Made by a program: the position numbers and the translations under genes. Positions 21,602-30,808 of a DNA stretch of 64,000 nucleotides are shown here, one piece after another (the stretch's first letter is position 1; each line of letters begins with the position of its first letter). This DNA comes from Streptomyces aquilus (lineage in GTDB: Bacteria > Actinomycetota > Actinomycetes > Streptomycetales > Streptomycetaceae), in assembly GCF_003955715.1 (NCBI RefSeq), contig NZ_CP034463.1, forward strand, positions 744,001 through 808,000, in the 5' to 3' direction. The notes under the pieces were generated by a model, which worked only from the letters and a program-made list of their open reading frames with translations, searched no databases and had not been told where the DNA came from.

Positions 21602-22861
21602 TCAGCCTCCTCCGATGACGGCCAGCGAGCCCCACAGTGCCAGCACGGCGGCGCCCAGGCTCGCGGGCACCGCGTACACGCCGAGCCGGGTGAACTCCTT
21701 CAGCTCCACTTCGCCCTCGTGGGCGTGGACGATACGCCGCCACAGCAGGGTGGCCAGCGAACCCGCGTAGGTGAGGTTGGGGCCGATGTTCACCCCGAGC
21801 AGCACGGCGAGGACGGCACCCGGCCCCGACGGGGCCGTCAGCGGCAGCAGCACCAGCACGGCGGGCAGGTTGTTGATGACGTTGGCGAGGACGGCGGCCA
21901 GTCCGGCCAGCGCGAGCAGCTCCAGCAGCCCGCTGCCCTCGGGCACCAGGTGGCCCAGAGCCTCGTCGAGCCCGTTGTCGACGACCGCCTGGACCACCAC
22001 ACCGAGGGCCAGTACGAAGGCGAGGAACGGCACCGAGGTCGCGGCCAGCAGCGCCCGTGGCGTGGTACGGCGCCGCAGCAGGCCCCTGACGGCGAGGGTG
22101 AGGGCACCGCCCAGGGCCGCCCAAGCCGGATCGACACCGACCACTGAGGTCAGCACGAACCCGGCCAGGGTGCACGCCACGGTCACCAGGGCGAACATGG
22201 GCAGCCGTGGTGGCTCCGCGTCGACAGGAGCCTGCGCTCCGGCGTCCAGGTCCGAGGCGAAGAAGCGGCGGAAGACGACGTACTCGACGGCGATGGCGGC
22301 CACCCAGGGAAGGACCATCAACGCGGCGAACCGGGTGAAGCTGAGCCCGCTCGCCGTGAACGCCAGCAGGTTGGTCAGATTGGAGACCGGCAGCAGCAGG
22401 GAGGCCGTGTTCGACAGGTGGGTGCAGGCGTAGACGTGCGGTCTGGGGCGGGCGCCGAGCCGGGCCGCGGTGGCGAAGACCACGGGCGTCAGCAGCACGA
22501 CCGTGGCGTCCAGGCTGAGCACCGCCGTGATCGCCGACGCCGCCATGAACACCAGCGCCAGCAGCCGCCGCGGCCGGCCCGCCGCCGTCCGCGCCATCCA
22601 GGCCCCGCACGCCTGGAACAGTCCTTCGTCATCGCAGAGTTGAGCCAGTACCAGCACCGCCGCCAGAAAGCCGACCACCGGCCCCAGCCGTTCGACCTCG
22701 TCCAGCGCGTCGTCCAGCGGGATCGCCCCCGTGGCGATCAGCAGCCCGGCGGCGGGTACGGCGACGACCGCCTCCGGCCAGCCGAAGGGGCGGACGACCG
22801 CGCAGACCAGCACCAGTACGAGCAGGACCGCGGACAGTGTCTCCGCGAGCTGGGTGTTCAG
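21602..22861 (-). CDS. ArsB/SLC13-type ion transporter with probable CTG start
   Basis: About 419 residues and 11-12 hydrophobic helices of the ArsB/NhaD ion-transporter superfamily. Landmarks are LSLDATVVLLTPVVFATA, THLSNTASLLLPVSNLTNLL and NVINNLPAVLVLLPLT. The first standard start (GTG 22813) cuts the first helix in half. The frame opens earlier as LNTQLAETLSAVLLVLVLV, and CTG 22861 has AAGGA seven bases before it, so CTG initiation is proposed. The substrate may be arsenite or another anion; no ars regulator or reductase is adjacent. A universal stress protein is its operon partner. Confidence 0.78.
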   Translation of the reverse strand: MNTQLAETLSAVLLVLVLVCAVVRPFGWPEAVVAVPAAGLLIATGAIPLDDALDEVERLGPVVGFLAAVLVLAQLCDDEGLFQACGAWMARTAAGRPRRLLALVFMAASAITAVLSLDATVVLLTPVVFATAARLGARPRPHVYACTHLSNTASLLLPVSNLTNLLAFTASGLSFTRFAALMVLPWVAAIAVEYVVFRRFFASDLDAGAQAPVDAEPPRLPMFALVTVACTLAGFVLTSVVGVDPAWAALGGALTLAVRGLLRRRTTPRALLAATSVPFLAFVLALGVVVQAVVDNGLDEALGHLVPEGSGLLELLALAGLAAVLANVINNLPAVLVLLPLTAPSGPGAVLAVLLGVNIGPNLTYAGSLATLLWRRIVHAHEGEVELKEFTRLGVYAVPASLGAAVLALWGSLAVIGGG

Positions 22862-22967
22862 AATCGGGTCCTTCCGATCAGGTGCAGACCAATCGCCTCA
22901 CGTCACACCGGAAGATATCCCTCACGCAAGCGGACACGCGCTCCGCATCTGCCGAACCCGTGCCACT

Positions 22968-23453
22968 TCATGCCCTGCCGAACCCGAACACCATGTCGGA
23001 CCAGTCGGTGCCGGGTTCGCCGTCGTCGAGTGCCTCGCTGATCGTCCGCTCTTCGTACCTGAAGTGGGATTCCATGATCGCCGCCAGTCCATCGAGTTCG
23101 CGCCCGATCGGCTCCAGAGCCGGGCCACGCGATTCGGCAGCCCTGTCGGCGAGTTCCCTCACCCGGGACAGGATCGAGGAGATCAGTCCGTGGTCCTCGA
23201 CAAGCTTCGCGACCGTCGGAGCGAGATCCGGGCGTTGCCGTAGCAGTTCGGAGAACATGCCGTCGTCCTCACCCTGGTGGTGCGAAGTCAACGCGGCACA
23301 AAAGGCCAGGCAATGGGTGAGAAGTACGTCGTCGCTCAGCCGGCCCTGACCGATGCTCGTCCTGATCTCGCTGATCTGGCGACGCAGTTCCTGATGTGCT
23401 TGGGCGAGCTGCTGACTCAAGGCGACCGCACGGTCGCCGTCACGGGAAGCCAT
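22968..23453 (-). CDS. Hemerythrin-like (HHE) cation-binding protein
   Basis: 161 residues, all-helical. Iron-ligand motifs are visible: THCLAFCAALTSHHQGEDD, VEDHGLI and MESHFRYEERT, giving the His/Glu set of an HHE four-helix bundle. Such proteins sense or bind oxygen, NO or metals. The start MASRDGD at 23453 is followed immediately by the family-like helix; the upstream extension in frame looks non-coding. The gene stands alone. Confidence 0.82.
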   Translation of the reverse strand: MASRDGDRAVALSQQLAQAHQELRRQISEIRTSIGQGRLSDDVLLTHCLAFCAALTSHHQGEDDGMFSELLRQRPDLAPTVAKLVEDHGLISSILSRVRELADRAAESRGPALEPIGRELDGLAAIMESHFRYEERTISEALDDGEPGTDWSDMVFGFGRA

Positions 23454-23554
23454 GGATGGCGGCCCCTTCGGTTCCACACCTCCATGCCTGACGCGACCCG
23501 TCACCGACACGCGATGCTCCCGGTATTCGATCACGCGACGCCGTGGAAGAGCAA

Positions 23555-24238
23555 TCACGGCTGCCCTCCACTGCCCTCCGTTGCCCGGCGGCTCGGCGGT
23601 CCGGCCGCGAATGCCAGCGGAGGGGCGATCGCCTGGGCGTCCGCGCCCTCTCCGACCCACAGAGCGATGAACAGCGCGGCGGTCGCTTCCAGAAGTCCCG
23701 CACGTTCGAGCCCCCCGCCGGCCACGGCCTCACAGCCCACGTCCCGTACCAACTCACGCACGCGCGCGAGGGCCGTCTCGTCGTCTCCGCAGACCGGGAC
23801 GGCCAGCGGACGGCCGTCGAAAACCGGTGGCCGCATGCGCCACACGTCCTCGTGGCAGAGGTTGAAGGCCTTGACCACGTGGGCACCCGGTGCCGCCGCG
23901 GCCAGTTGCTGCGCGGCTGAAGGGCCGCCGTCCGTCAGGAGCCGGAACCCCGGTCCCACCGGGTTGGAGCAGTCCAGCAGCACCTTGCCCTCCAGGGCCC
24001 CGTGCACGCCTCGTACCACGTCCGCTCCCGCCCCGAAAGGCAGCGCGGCCAGCACCACCTCCGCCGAGTCGGCGGCCGCGCGCAGACCGGCGGACCTCGC
24101 ACCGCCTCCGATACGCGTCGCGAGCCGCTGCGCCCTCCGCGCGTCCCGGCCCCCGATCACCACCTCGTGCCCGGCCCGCACCCAGTGGGTGGCCAGCGCG
24201 TCGGCCATGTTGCCCGTGCCCAGTACGCCGATTCTCAT
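23555..24238 (-). CDS. F420/NADP-oxidoreductase-type dinucleotide-binding protein
   Basis: About 227 residues. The N-terminal Rossmann motif is GVLGTGNMADALATHW, followed by VVIGGRDARRAQ, a pattern of the F420-dependent NADP reductase (Fno)/NADP_oxidored_F420 family, with HVVKAFN and CGDDETA further on. It probably transfers hydride between NADPH and a cofactor or ketone. ATG 24238 is preferred; a GTG directly before it is in frame. It is divergent from a small HxlR regulator, a typical pairing for redox enzymes. Confidence 0.82.
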   Translation of the reverse strand: MRIGVLGTGNMADALATHWVRAGHEVVIGGRDARRAQRLATRIGGGARSAGLRAAADSAEVVLAALPFGAGADVVRGVHGALEGKVLLDCSNPVGPGFRLLTDGGPSAAQQLAAAAPGAHVVKAFNLCHEDVWRMRPPVFDGRPLAVPVCGDDETALARVRELVRDVGCEAVAGGGLERAGLLEATAALFIALWVGEGADAQAIAPPLAFAAGPPSRRATEGSGGQP

Positions 24239-24312
24239 CACGCGGTCCCTCTCCTCGCCTGCTTCGACCGTTCACACCGAAGCTAGAAGGCCGTTCGGGC
24301 ACCATTTGGTAC

Positions 24313-24663
24313 GTGCCCACCGACGCCTTCCTCGCCGACTGCCGCGCCCGCCTCGCCTTCGACCTGCTCTCCAACACCTGGAACGCCGTGGTCCTCTGGG
24401 CACTGCGCGACGGCCCGAGCCGCCCGGTCGACCTACGGGAGCGGATCGGGGGCATCAGCTCCAAAGTCCTCACGGAGACGCTGCGGCGACTGCAGTTCAA
24501 CGGCCTGGTCGACCGGCAGACAGCCCCTGACACACCATCACGGGTCGAGTACCAACTCACCCCTCTGGGCCGGACCTTGCTGGCACCCATCGACGCCTTC
24601 GGCGCCTGGGCCTTCGAGCACGGCGACGAGGTCATGGCCGCACAGGAGGCAGCATGCGAATAG
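24313..24663 (+). CDS. HxlR-family transcriptional regulator
   Basis: 116 residues with a winged HTH: LSNTWNAVVLWALRDGP, RIGGISSKVLTETLRRLQFNGLV and YQLTPLGRTLL are diagnostic for HxlR. Only the GTG at 24313 fits the family N-terminus. It is divergent from the F420/NADP-type reductase, likely its target, and overlaps the following acetyltransferase by 10 bases, so it is translationally coupled to it. Confidence 0.85.
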   Translation: MPTDAFLADCRARLAFDLLSNTWNAVVLWALRDGPSRPVDLRERIGGISSKVLTETLRRLQFNGLVDRQTAPDTPSRVEYQLTPLGRTLLAPIDAFGAWAFEHGDEVMAAQEAACE

Positions 24664-25202
24664 GTGTTGCCTTGAGACAGATCGAGCTCGCGGACTGGCC
24701 GGCTGTCCACTCCTGGGCCTCACGCGCCCAGGTCTGCCGTTTCCAGGCCTGGGGACCGAACACCGAAGACGAGACCCGCGCGTTCGTGGCGACCGCGGTC
24801 GAGGCCTGGGAACAGTCGCCCCAGCAGCGGTTCGCCTACGCGGCGTGCATGGAGGACGACGTGGTCGGCATGGGCGAACTGCACGTCCGGAGCCGAGGGC
24901 AACGGCAGGGCGAGATCACCTACGTCGTGCATCCTCGGCTGTGGGGGCGGGGCATCGGAACGCTGATAGGCGAGGAGCTGCTCGCGCGAGGGTTCCATGA
25001 CCTCCAGCTGCACCGCGTCCATGCGACCTGCGACCCGCGCAATACCGGGTCGGCACGGGTTCTCCGCAAGCTCGGCATGACATGGGAAGGACGTCATCGC
25101 CACACCGCGCTGATCCGTGACGGTTGGCGCGATTCAGAGATGTTCAGCATCCTCGAGGATGAATGGGCCGAGAGGACCCGCCGGGTTGCTGGTGTCGGCT
25201 GA
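24654..25202 (+). CDS. GNAT N-acetyltransferase (RimJ/RimL type)
   Basis: 182 residues. The acetyl-CoA site is visible as YVVHPRLWGRGIGTLIGEELL, and ATCDPRNTGSARVLRKLGM followed by EGRHRHT is the RimJ/RimL-type signature. It may acetylate a protein N-terminus or small amine. It overlaps the HxlR gene and so responds to the same signal. An inverted-repeat terminator follows. Confidence 0.88.
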   Translation: MRIGVALRQIELADWPAVHSWASRAQVCRFQAWGPNTEDETRAFVATAVEAWEQSPQQRFAYAACMEDDVVGMGELHVRSRGQRQGEITYVVHPRLWGRGIGTLIGEELLARGFHDLQLHRVHATCDPRNTGSARVLRKLGMTWEGRHRHTALIRDGWRDSEMFSILEDEWAERTRRVAGVG

Positions 25203-25291
25203 CCGTTTGGACAAACGCCGGCAACAAGACCGCGCGCAAGCCCTGCTTCGACCTGAACGTCGCAGTCAGGCTCGGCCCCGTCAGGGCCGCA

Positions 25292-25309
25292 CCGGACGTT
25301 CCCGTCCGG
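25292..25309. terminator. Short hairpin between convergent genes
   Basis: ccggacg / cgtccgg with TTCC loop between the acetyltransferase and the exonuclease-TerD gene. Confidence 0.45.
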
Positions 25310-25334
25310 GTCTGAACCGCACCAACGGCCTCCG

Positions 25335-27167
25335 CTATTCGGCGACGTCGACGCCGTAACCGCGAGCGAGGTCGGCGAGGCCGTGGTCGTAGCCCTGTCC
25401 CACGGCGCGCAGCCGCCAACCGTCGCCTCGGCGGTAGAGCTCGGCGAGGATCATGGTGCGTTCCGTGGTGGCCGCGTCGAGGGTGGCGCGGGCGGTCGGG
25501 GCCGCACCGATTCCGCAGGTGGCGGTGATCTCGATGGCACCGACGTCGGCGAAGGTCGCGGCACCGTCGATCGCGGCGGCGACGACGACCCGGTGAACCT
25601 CCAGGGGCAGCCGCTCCAGGTCGGCGGTGACGGCCTGCTCCGTCGGACCGTCCACGGTGAGCCGCACGGTGCCGTCGGGGTGCTCGGGCGCGCCGTAGAA
25701 GACGAAGTCCTCGTCTCCTGCCACCTGTTCGCGCGCGTCGACCGCGAAAGCGACGACGTCCACGTCACACATGGCCTGCTGGCGCCACACGGCGGCCACC
25801 GTCCAGGCCGTGCCGGTGTCGGTCAGGTCCAGGACGGCACCGCGGACCAGGACCGCCGCCGGGTCCGGCCTGCTTCCGGCCGCGTTCCGCGCCGACGAGG
25901 ACATCGCAGGCGTCGTGGGCGCGACCAGCCAGTCGGCGTCATGCACGCGCAGGCCGAGCGTGGCGATACGGCTCATGCGCCGGTCCGCCTCCCCGCCGGG
26001 CAGCACCACGACGTCGGACACGCTGGCAGAGAGGTTGACCGCCGCGGAGGCTCCCAGGGCGACGGCACGCGCGCGTGCCTCGACGGCCTCGTCGTGGGTG
26101 CCGCCCAGGACCAGGACCCTGCGCCCCGCGAGCGGCTGATCCACCCGGTCGGCGGACGCTGTCGGTGTGGCGGTCCGCTGTGCCGGAACAGCGGGTGCCG
26201 ACGCAGGCGGTGCGGCGGGCGTCCGTGCTGCGGTGCCCGGCCGGGCGGCGCCCTTGGCCTGGCCCGGCTCGACCGCCTCCAGCAGTCGCAGGTAGGTCGG
26301 CTCGTCCACGAGGGGAACACCCTCGTTCGCCGCACGCTTCAGCTTGGCGGAACCGGCGCCGGGGTCGTTGCTGACGACGACGCTGGTCTGGCCGCTGACG
26401 GACGTCATCATGTTGAGCCCGGCCGCCACCGAGCGGGCGACGAGTTCCTCACGAGCGACCCGGGTGTCCCCGGTGATGGCCACCTTCATCCCCTGCACCA
26501 ACGGCCCACCCGACTGGAGTCGACCCGGATTGCGGTACGCGCAGGGCGTCTTGGGCACGTACGGCCGGTAGTCCTGGCGCGGCGGACACTCCAGGAGCGG
26601 CAAGGCCAGGCCCAGTCGCTCGGCAGCGCTCAGCGAGCCGCGCAGGATGCCGGACAGCACCCGTACGTCGTCCTGCGCGTCGTGGGCCTTCTCCTGGTGC
26701 ACGCCGTAGTGCGCGGCGAGCGTGCCCAGCTTGAGGTCGGGCGTCGCCGGCCCGACCAGGCGGTTGAGGGCCAGCGTGCACAGCCGCCTGCTCACCGGGA
26801 CCCAGGAACGGACGTGGGCGAACTCGTGGGCCAGGAAGTCGTAGTCGAACTGCGCGTTGTGGGCGACCAGGACGCGGCTGCTGAGCAGCGTCCCCACCTG
26901 CGGTGCGATGTCCTCGAACGTGGGCGCGCCGGCGAGACGGTCCGCGGTGAGGCCGTGGACGTGTACCGGGCCTGGATCACAGCCCGGGTTGAGAAGGGTC
27001 GAGAACTCCCCTGTCTGGTTGCCCTGTGCGTCCAACGTGAGGATCGCCAGCGAGAGGACACGGTCGCGACCCGGTCGCAGCCCGGACGTCTCCACGTCCA
27101 CCAGCGCCCAGTCGTGGAAGTAGTCAGGCAGGGTGGGCCACTTCGGGCTCGACGACAGCAGGGCCAT
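25335..27167 (-). CDS. Exonuclease-BRCT-TerD fusion protein
   Basis: 610 residues in three parts. (1) A DnaQ-type DEDDh exonuclease (about 15-185): ALVDVETSGLRP, LVAHNAQFDYDFL, and EKAHDAQDDVRVL. (2) Two BRCT-like segments: VQGMKVAITGDTRVAREELV (about 225-300) and, after an Ala/Pro/Thr linker, LAGRRVLVLGGTHDEAVE (about 345-420). (3) A TerD domain (about 440-610): LVRGAVLDLTDTG, DFVFYGAPEHPDG and TERTMILAELYRRGDGWRLRAVGQGY, the calcium-binding stress-response fold. This links a nucleic-acid-processing module to the tellurite/stress (Ter) system. The start has GGAGGGGAG before MALLSSS. Confidence 0.9.
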   Translation of the reverse strand: MALLSSSPKWPTLPDYFHDWALVDVETSGLRPGRDRVLSLAILTLDAQGNQTGEFSTLLNPGCDPGPVHVHGLTADRLAGAPTFEDIAPQVGTLLSSRVLVAHNAQFDYDFLAHEFAHVRSWVPVSRRLCTLALNRLVGPATPDLKLGTLAAHYGVHQEKAHDAQDDVRVLSGILRGSLSAAERLGLALPLLECPPRQDYRPYVPKTPCAYRNPGRLQSGGPLVQGMKVAITGDTRVAREELVARSVAAGLNMMTSVSGQTSVVVSNDPGAGSAKLKRAANEGVPLVDEPTYLRLLEAVEPGQAKGAARPGTAARTPAAPPASAPAVPAQRTATPTASADRVDQPLAGRRVLVLGGTHDEAVEARARAVALGASAAVNLSASVSDVVVLPGGEADRRMSRIATLGLRVHDADWLVAPTTPAMSSSARNAAGSRPDPAAVLVRGAVLDLTDTGTAWTVAAVWRQQAMCDVDVVAFAVDAREQVAGDEDFVFYGAPEHPDGTVRLTVDGPTEQAVTADLERLPLEVHRVVVAAAIDGAATFADVGAIEITATCGIGAAPTARATLDAATTERTMILAELYRRGDGWRLRAVGQGYDHGLADLARGYGVDVAE

Positions 27168-27293
27168 ATGGGGCTCCCCTCCCCTGGCGCGGCGGGCGAC
27201 AGGCCCTCTCCACGATGATGATCGGCCTGGGCATTTTTGCATATGCCGAGCGCCGTTCGTGGTGGACCTGTGACGGACAGCAACGCGCAAGGG

Positions 27294-29213
27294 TCATGGC
27301 AGCTCCGTCACGGCTGTCGCCGCCGCGGCCAGGATGCGGTCCAGGACGGGGACGGGGATCGCCGGGTTGGTGACCGCCGTGTGTGCCGTGTCGCGGTCGT
27401 GCAGCAGTCCCGCAAGGACGCGGGCCGGCAGGCGCGGATTGCGTGTCACGGTGTCGCGGACGTGAGCCGCCGGGTCGTTGAGCAGCCGTACCGCGTCGGC
27501 CGGTGACAGCCGGGGGTCCTCAGCCGCGCGGCGGCGCACCTCCGCTTCGGGGTCCCGCGCCAGGTGGGCGACGTCGACCGGTGTGGACTCCGGGTCGTCC
27601 AGTGCCAGACGGCGCATCCGGCCGCTGGGGTCGGTGATGTGGTGCAGCAGGCCCGTACGCGGGAAGTTGGGGTGGCTCCGGGGCCGGCCGGGGTGGCTGA
27701 AGCTGCCGTCCCACCAGCGCCAGACGTCCAGCAGCAGGTCCCCCGGCGCGTCCTCGCACGACTCGGCGAGGAACAGACGGACCACCCGGTCCTCGTCGCG
27801 CGCCAGGTGCGTCACGACATCCGGCGGGAGATGGGGGGCTCGGGCCACGCTGCGGCGGATGAGCGGGTGGGACGACGCGGCGAGACGGCGCATCGCGTCG
27901 GCGTCGGCGTGCAGGGCCTCGACCCAGGCAAGGGTGTACGACATCGACGTCGGGTCGAAGTCGTGGCGCACCGCGGCACGTTGCTCCTCGCTGAGGTCGG
28001 GGCGCAGCGCCACCGTGGAGCGGATGTCGCCCTGCGGATCCTGTGCCAGCGCGGCGACTCCGGGCGCGCTCAGTGTGGGGTTGGCGGCCAGCGCCTGACG
28101 CGCCTCCGTGTCCCCGTTCTTGACCAGCTCCGCCTCCAACTCGGGTTCGAGGCGGCACCGTTCGAGCGCCTGCTGCGGGTCGAGCAGGGCGCCGAAGACT
28201 GCGCGGGGCATCGGTACGCGGGTGTGGTGGGCGAGCAGGGCAGCGGTTCGTACCGCGTGGTCGGCGTCCGTCAGCAGCCGCTCCCGCAGCGGCTCGGCGA
28301 GCTCCTGCCACCGGGCACACGCAGCCTTCCGTACGCGGGCATCCGTGTCGGTCGCGAGATCAGGAAGGTGCTGTGCGGGGAGGTCCGGAAGTGCGGCGGC
28401 TTGTGCTCGGGAGGGGCCGGCGAGGAGGTCGTCGTACAGGTCCTCGGGGAGTTCGGCGCCCCAGACGCGGGCGCGCTCCGCCCAGAACACGCGTCGCTCC
28501 GGCGACGGCTCGGCGCGCACCAGTCGTACCCACTGATCGGACGTGAGCTTGGGCCGGAACGTGTCGGCGGGCCTCGCCCGCACCTGCGGGTCCGGGTGTG
28601 CCACGGCGGCGTCGAGGACGGCGGGCCGGTCGCAGCCATGCAGGAAGCCGACCTCCACGTCCAGCAGCCGGATCAGCAGTTCGTCCGTCGCCGCAGGATT
28701 GGACCCGATCCCCTCCGCCCAGTGCAGAGGCCACGCGGGCCGGCCAGGCACCGCCGACCACACCTCGGCGCGCTCGGCCTCCGTCTCGCACCCGGCGGCC
28801 TCGGCCGCCTCCTCCAACCGCTCCGGCAGTCGGTCGAGGACCGTCACCCGAGTGCCGTCCGCGACGGGCAGCTCCGCCAGCAGCACCTGCCCGTCGAGGG
28901 AGAGCGCCACGAACCCGGGGTCGCCGGTAAACCCCGGTACGCCGCTCCCGGTGTGCCGGACCCGGGTCCACAAGGAGTCGTTGCCGCCGATCCGGTAGCC
29001 GAGAACGGCCACCAGGAACTCGCCGTCGGCATCGCGAAGGCGGCGCCACCACGCGGCGTCGAGCGCTTCGCGGGCCGCCCCGACCGGCGCCGCGACACCA
29101 CGCGCGATCCGCCAGCCGGCCTCCGGCGGGAACAGGCTGCCCGGGCGTGTGTCCTCGACGACCGTGAGGCCGGCGCGTGTCAGTAGGTCGTGGAGATTCT
29201 CTCGGCGTCGCAC
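27294..29213 (-). CDS. Leucine-rich-repeat-variant (HEAT-like) repeat protein
   Basis: 639 residues. The C-terminal half repeats a unit of about 24 residues, for example RRLALDDPESTPVDVAHLAR and RRRAAEDPRLSPADAVRLLN, matching leucine-rich-repeat-variant helical solenoids. The N-terminal 200 residues contain no motif I recognise, though DAAWWRRLRDADGEFLVAVL may be a separate small domain. No signal peptide or membrane segment is present, so it is probably a cytoplasmic scaffold. GTG 29213 follows GGCGGAG. It lies directly upstream of the exonuclease-TerD gene (126-base gap). Confidence 0.78.
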   Translation of the reverse strand: MRRRENLHDLLTRAGLTVVEDTRPGSLFPPEAGWRIARGVAAPVGAAREALDAAWWRRLRDADGEFLVAVLGYRIGGNDSLWTRVRHTGSGVPGFTGDPGFVALSLDGQVLLAELPVADGTRVTVLDRLPERLEEAAEAAGCETEAERAEVWSAVPGRPAWPLHWAEGIGSNPAATDELLIRLLDVEVGFLHGCDRPAVLDAAVAHPDPQVRARPADTFRPKLTSDQWVRLVRAEPSPERRVFWAERARVWGAELPEDLYDDLLAGPSRAQAAALPDLPAQHLPDLATDTDARVRKAACARWQELAEPLRERLLTDADHAVRTAALLAHHTRVPMPRAVFGALLDPQQALERCRLEPELEAELVKNGDTEARQALAANPTLSAPGVAALAQDPQGDIRSTVALRPDLSEEQRAAVRHDFDPTSMSYTLAWVEALHADADAMRRLAASSHPLIRRSVARAPHLPPDVVTHLARDEDRVVRLFLAESCEDAPGDLLLDVWRWWDGSFSHPGRPRSHPNFPRTGLLHHITDPSGRMRRLALDDPESTPVDVAHLARDPEAEVRRRAAEDPRLSPADAVRLLNDPAAHVRDTVTRNPRLPARVLAGLLHDRDTAHTAVTNPAIPVPVLDRILAAAATAVTELP

Positions 29214-29324
29214 GCGGTCATGATCTCCGCCGCCTCTCGGTGGGACAAGGCCGAGCATGTCCCCGCCTTCGCCGCGGTCGCCGCCACTCCGATCCGCTAC
29301 CACCGGCTGGGCGGGGCGGCCGGC

Positions 29325-30053
29325 TCACACGGTGCCGAGAAAGCCCGGGTCAGCCCCATCGAACTGTCGGCACGAGTCCCGGGCGACGCCGAGCAGCTCC
29401 TTCATGGGCACGGCGCGACGGCTGGTGGCGGAGAGGTCCTGGCGCCCCTCGGCAGACCACAACGGCGGGAACAGCGACAGCCCCTGATCGCCGGTCAGCG
29501 CCCGGACCTCCTCCCGCCAGCCGGGCCAGCGCAGGCCGGCGTAGAAGTCATCGAGTGCCCCGGACACCAGCCACGCCAGCCACGTCGAGTGGCCGACCCC
29601 CAGCGCCTCCCAGCGAAGGGAATCCGGGGCGAAGTAGACAACCTCGCCAGGGGCGCCGGGACGGCCGGCGCGGGCAGGAGCAGCGCCGTTGAGAGCGAAG
29701 ACACCGCCCAGGACGTCGTGTGCCACCACCAAACCGGGCTCAGGGCGCCACGCCGGGTCGAACGCCTCGGGGAACAGATTCACGCGAGCAAGGGACGGTG
29801 TCTCGGGCGCAGGCCCACCGTACGGGCTGCCGAAGACCCGCAGCCATCCGTCATCCACCAGCAGACCGCCGCAGTGCAGGACCACCGCCCCCAGGTACGA
29901 CCTTGCCGTGACCTGGAGTTGAAGGATCGACGCCGTACCCAGATCGCTGTCGGCCGGGAGCACCTCGACGCACACCGGGCTTGCCTCGAGTGTCTCCTTG
30001 AGCTCCGGCCAGGCCGGTTCCTCGACGTCGATCAGCTGGCTCAACTCACGCAT
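29325..30053 (-). CDS. DUF2625 family protein
   Basis: 242 residues. The start MRELSQLIDVEEPAWP and the following LQVTARSYLGAVVLHCGGLL, DGWLRVFGSP and FAPDSLRWEALGVGHSTWLAWL are the hallmarks of DUF2625, a family without known function that often sits near immunity or toxin genes. Ribosome site GAGGA precedes the ATG at 30053. It lies upstream of the repeat protein on the same strand (111-base gap). Confidence 0.82.
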   Translation of the reverse strand: MRELSQLIDVEEPAWPELKETLEASPVCVEVLPADSDLGTASILQLQVTARSYLGAVVLHCGGLLVDDGWLRVFGSPYGGPAPETPSLARVNLFPEAFDPAWRPEPGLVVAHDVLGGVFALNGAAPARAGRPGAPGEVVYFAPDSLRWEALGVGHSTWLAWLVSGALDDFYAGLRWPGWREEVRALTGDQGLSLFPPLWSAEGRQDLSATSRRAVPMKELLGVARDSCRQFDGADPGFLGTV

Positions 30054-30115
30054 GCCGGCATCCTCGCACCTGCGCTGTGACTGCCGACCGGCAGTGCGGG
30101 CTCGGTGGGGTGCGG

Positions 30116-30712
30116 TCACTGCATTGCGCGGCGGCTGCGGATGGTCAGAGCGACGGCGGAGACGAGGAACCAGAAGGCGCCGAAGGCCGAGTATCCGGCG
30201 ACGGAGGACAGGCCGCTCGTCGCCGAGGCGGACATCGCGGCGAAGGAGATCCCGGCGAGGACGGACAGTCCGCCGCTGATGACCATGGGCCACTGGGCGC
30301 CGACGGCGTGTCGGCGCCGGATCGCCACGACGAGCTGGATCGCTCCGGACAGCAGGGCCCAGACGCCGAACACGAGGAGGGTCGTCCCGATGGTGGAGAA
30401 GACGGCGATGATCATCCCGGCGGTGGCGGCGAGGCCGAGAGCCATGTTGGCGGTGCGGGCGCGGTCCTCGGAGCCGGGGCCGGCCAGGCGACGCTCCAGG
30501 AGCGTGGCGATGACGTCCCACAGGGGGTAGACGACGAGCAACACGGCCGCGATCGCTGTGGGCCGGTCCGTGGACACGAGGGAGGCGGAGGTCGTGCCGA
30601 CGAGTGCCACCCAGATCAGGGAGAAGGCGACTCGGATGAGGTGGAGCGATCGGAGTCCGGAGGACCTCGTCGTGGTCATGGTCGTACGCGAAGGCACTGT
30701 GGTCTGAGTCAT
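30116..30712 (-). CDS. HdeD/DUF308-type six-helix membrane protein
   Basis: 198 residues with six predicted membrane helices (about 21-40, 50-70, 85-106, 109-131, 140-160, 170-190) and few charged loops, the DUF308/HdeD layout. ATG 30712 is preceded by GGGACA. It lies back to back with a DesK-like kinase gene, and may be a target of that two-component system. Confidence 0.75.
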   Translation of the reverse strand: MTQTTVPSRTTMTTTRSSGLRSLHLIRVAFSLIWVALVGTTSASLVSTDRPTAIAAVLLVVYPLWDVIATLLERRLAGPGSEDRARTANMALGLAATAGMIIAVFSTIGTTLLVFGVWALLSGAIQLVVAIRRRHAVGAQWPMVISGGLSVLAGISFAAMSASATSGLSSVAGYSAFGAFWFLVSAVALTIRSRRAMQ

Positions 30713-30790
30713 CGGGTGTCCCGTTGGTGATCGTGATGGTGTGAGACGGTCGTCTCGATGAGGAGTCTCGGAGGCATCGGGACCGGCCGC

Positions 30791-30808
30791 GTACTTCGAA
30801 CGAAGTAC
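30791..30808. promoter_or_regulatory. GTACTTCG-N2-CGAAGTAC palindrome at kinase gene start
   Basis: 8-bp arms around an AA centre, directly before ATG 30809 and 80 bases from the divergent DUF308 gene. It is a candidate operator for the response regulator at 32020 or another dimeric repressor. Confidence 0.6.

Noticed and set aside
20454..22610. A 718-residue minus-strand frame joining exonuclease, stress protein and transporter regions
   Set aside because: It is a different frame from all three real genes and has Arg/Gly-rich shadow composition.
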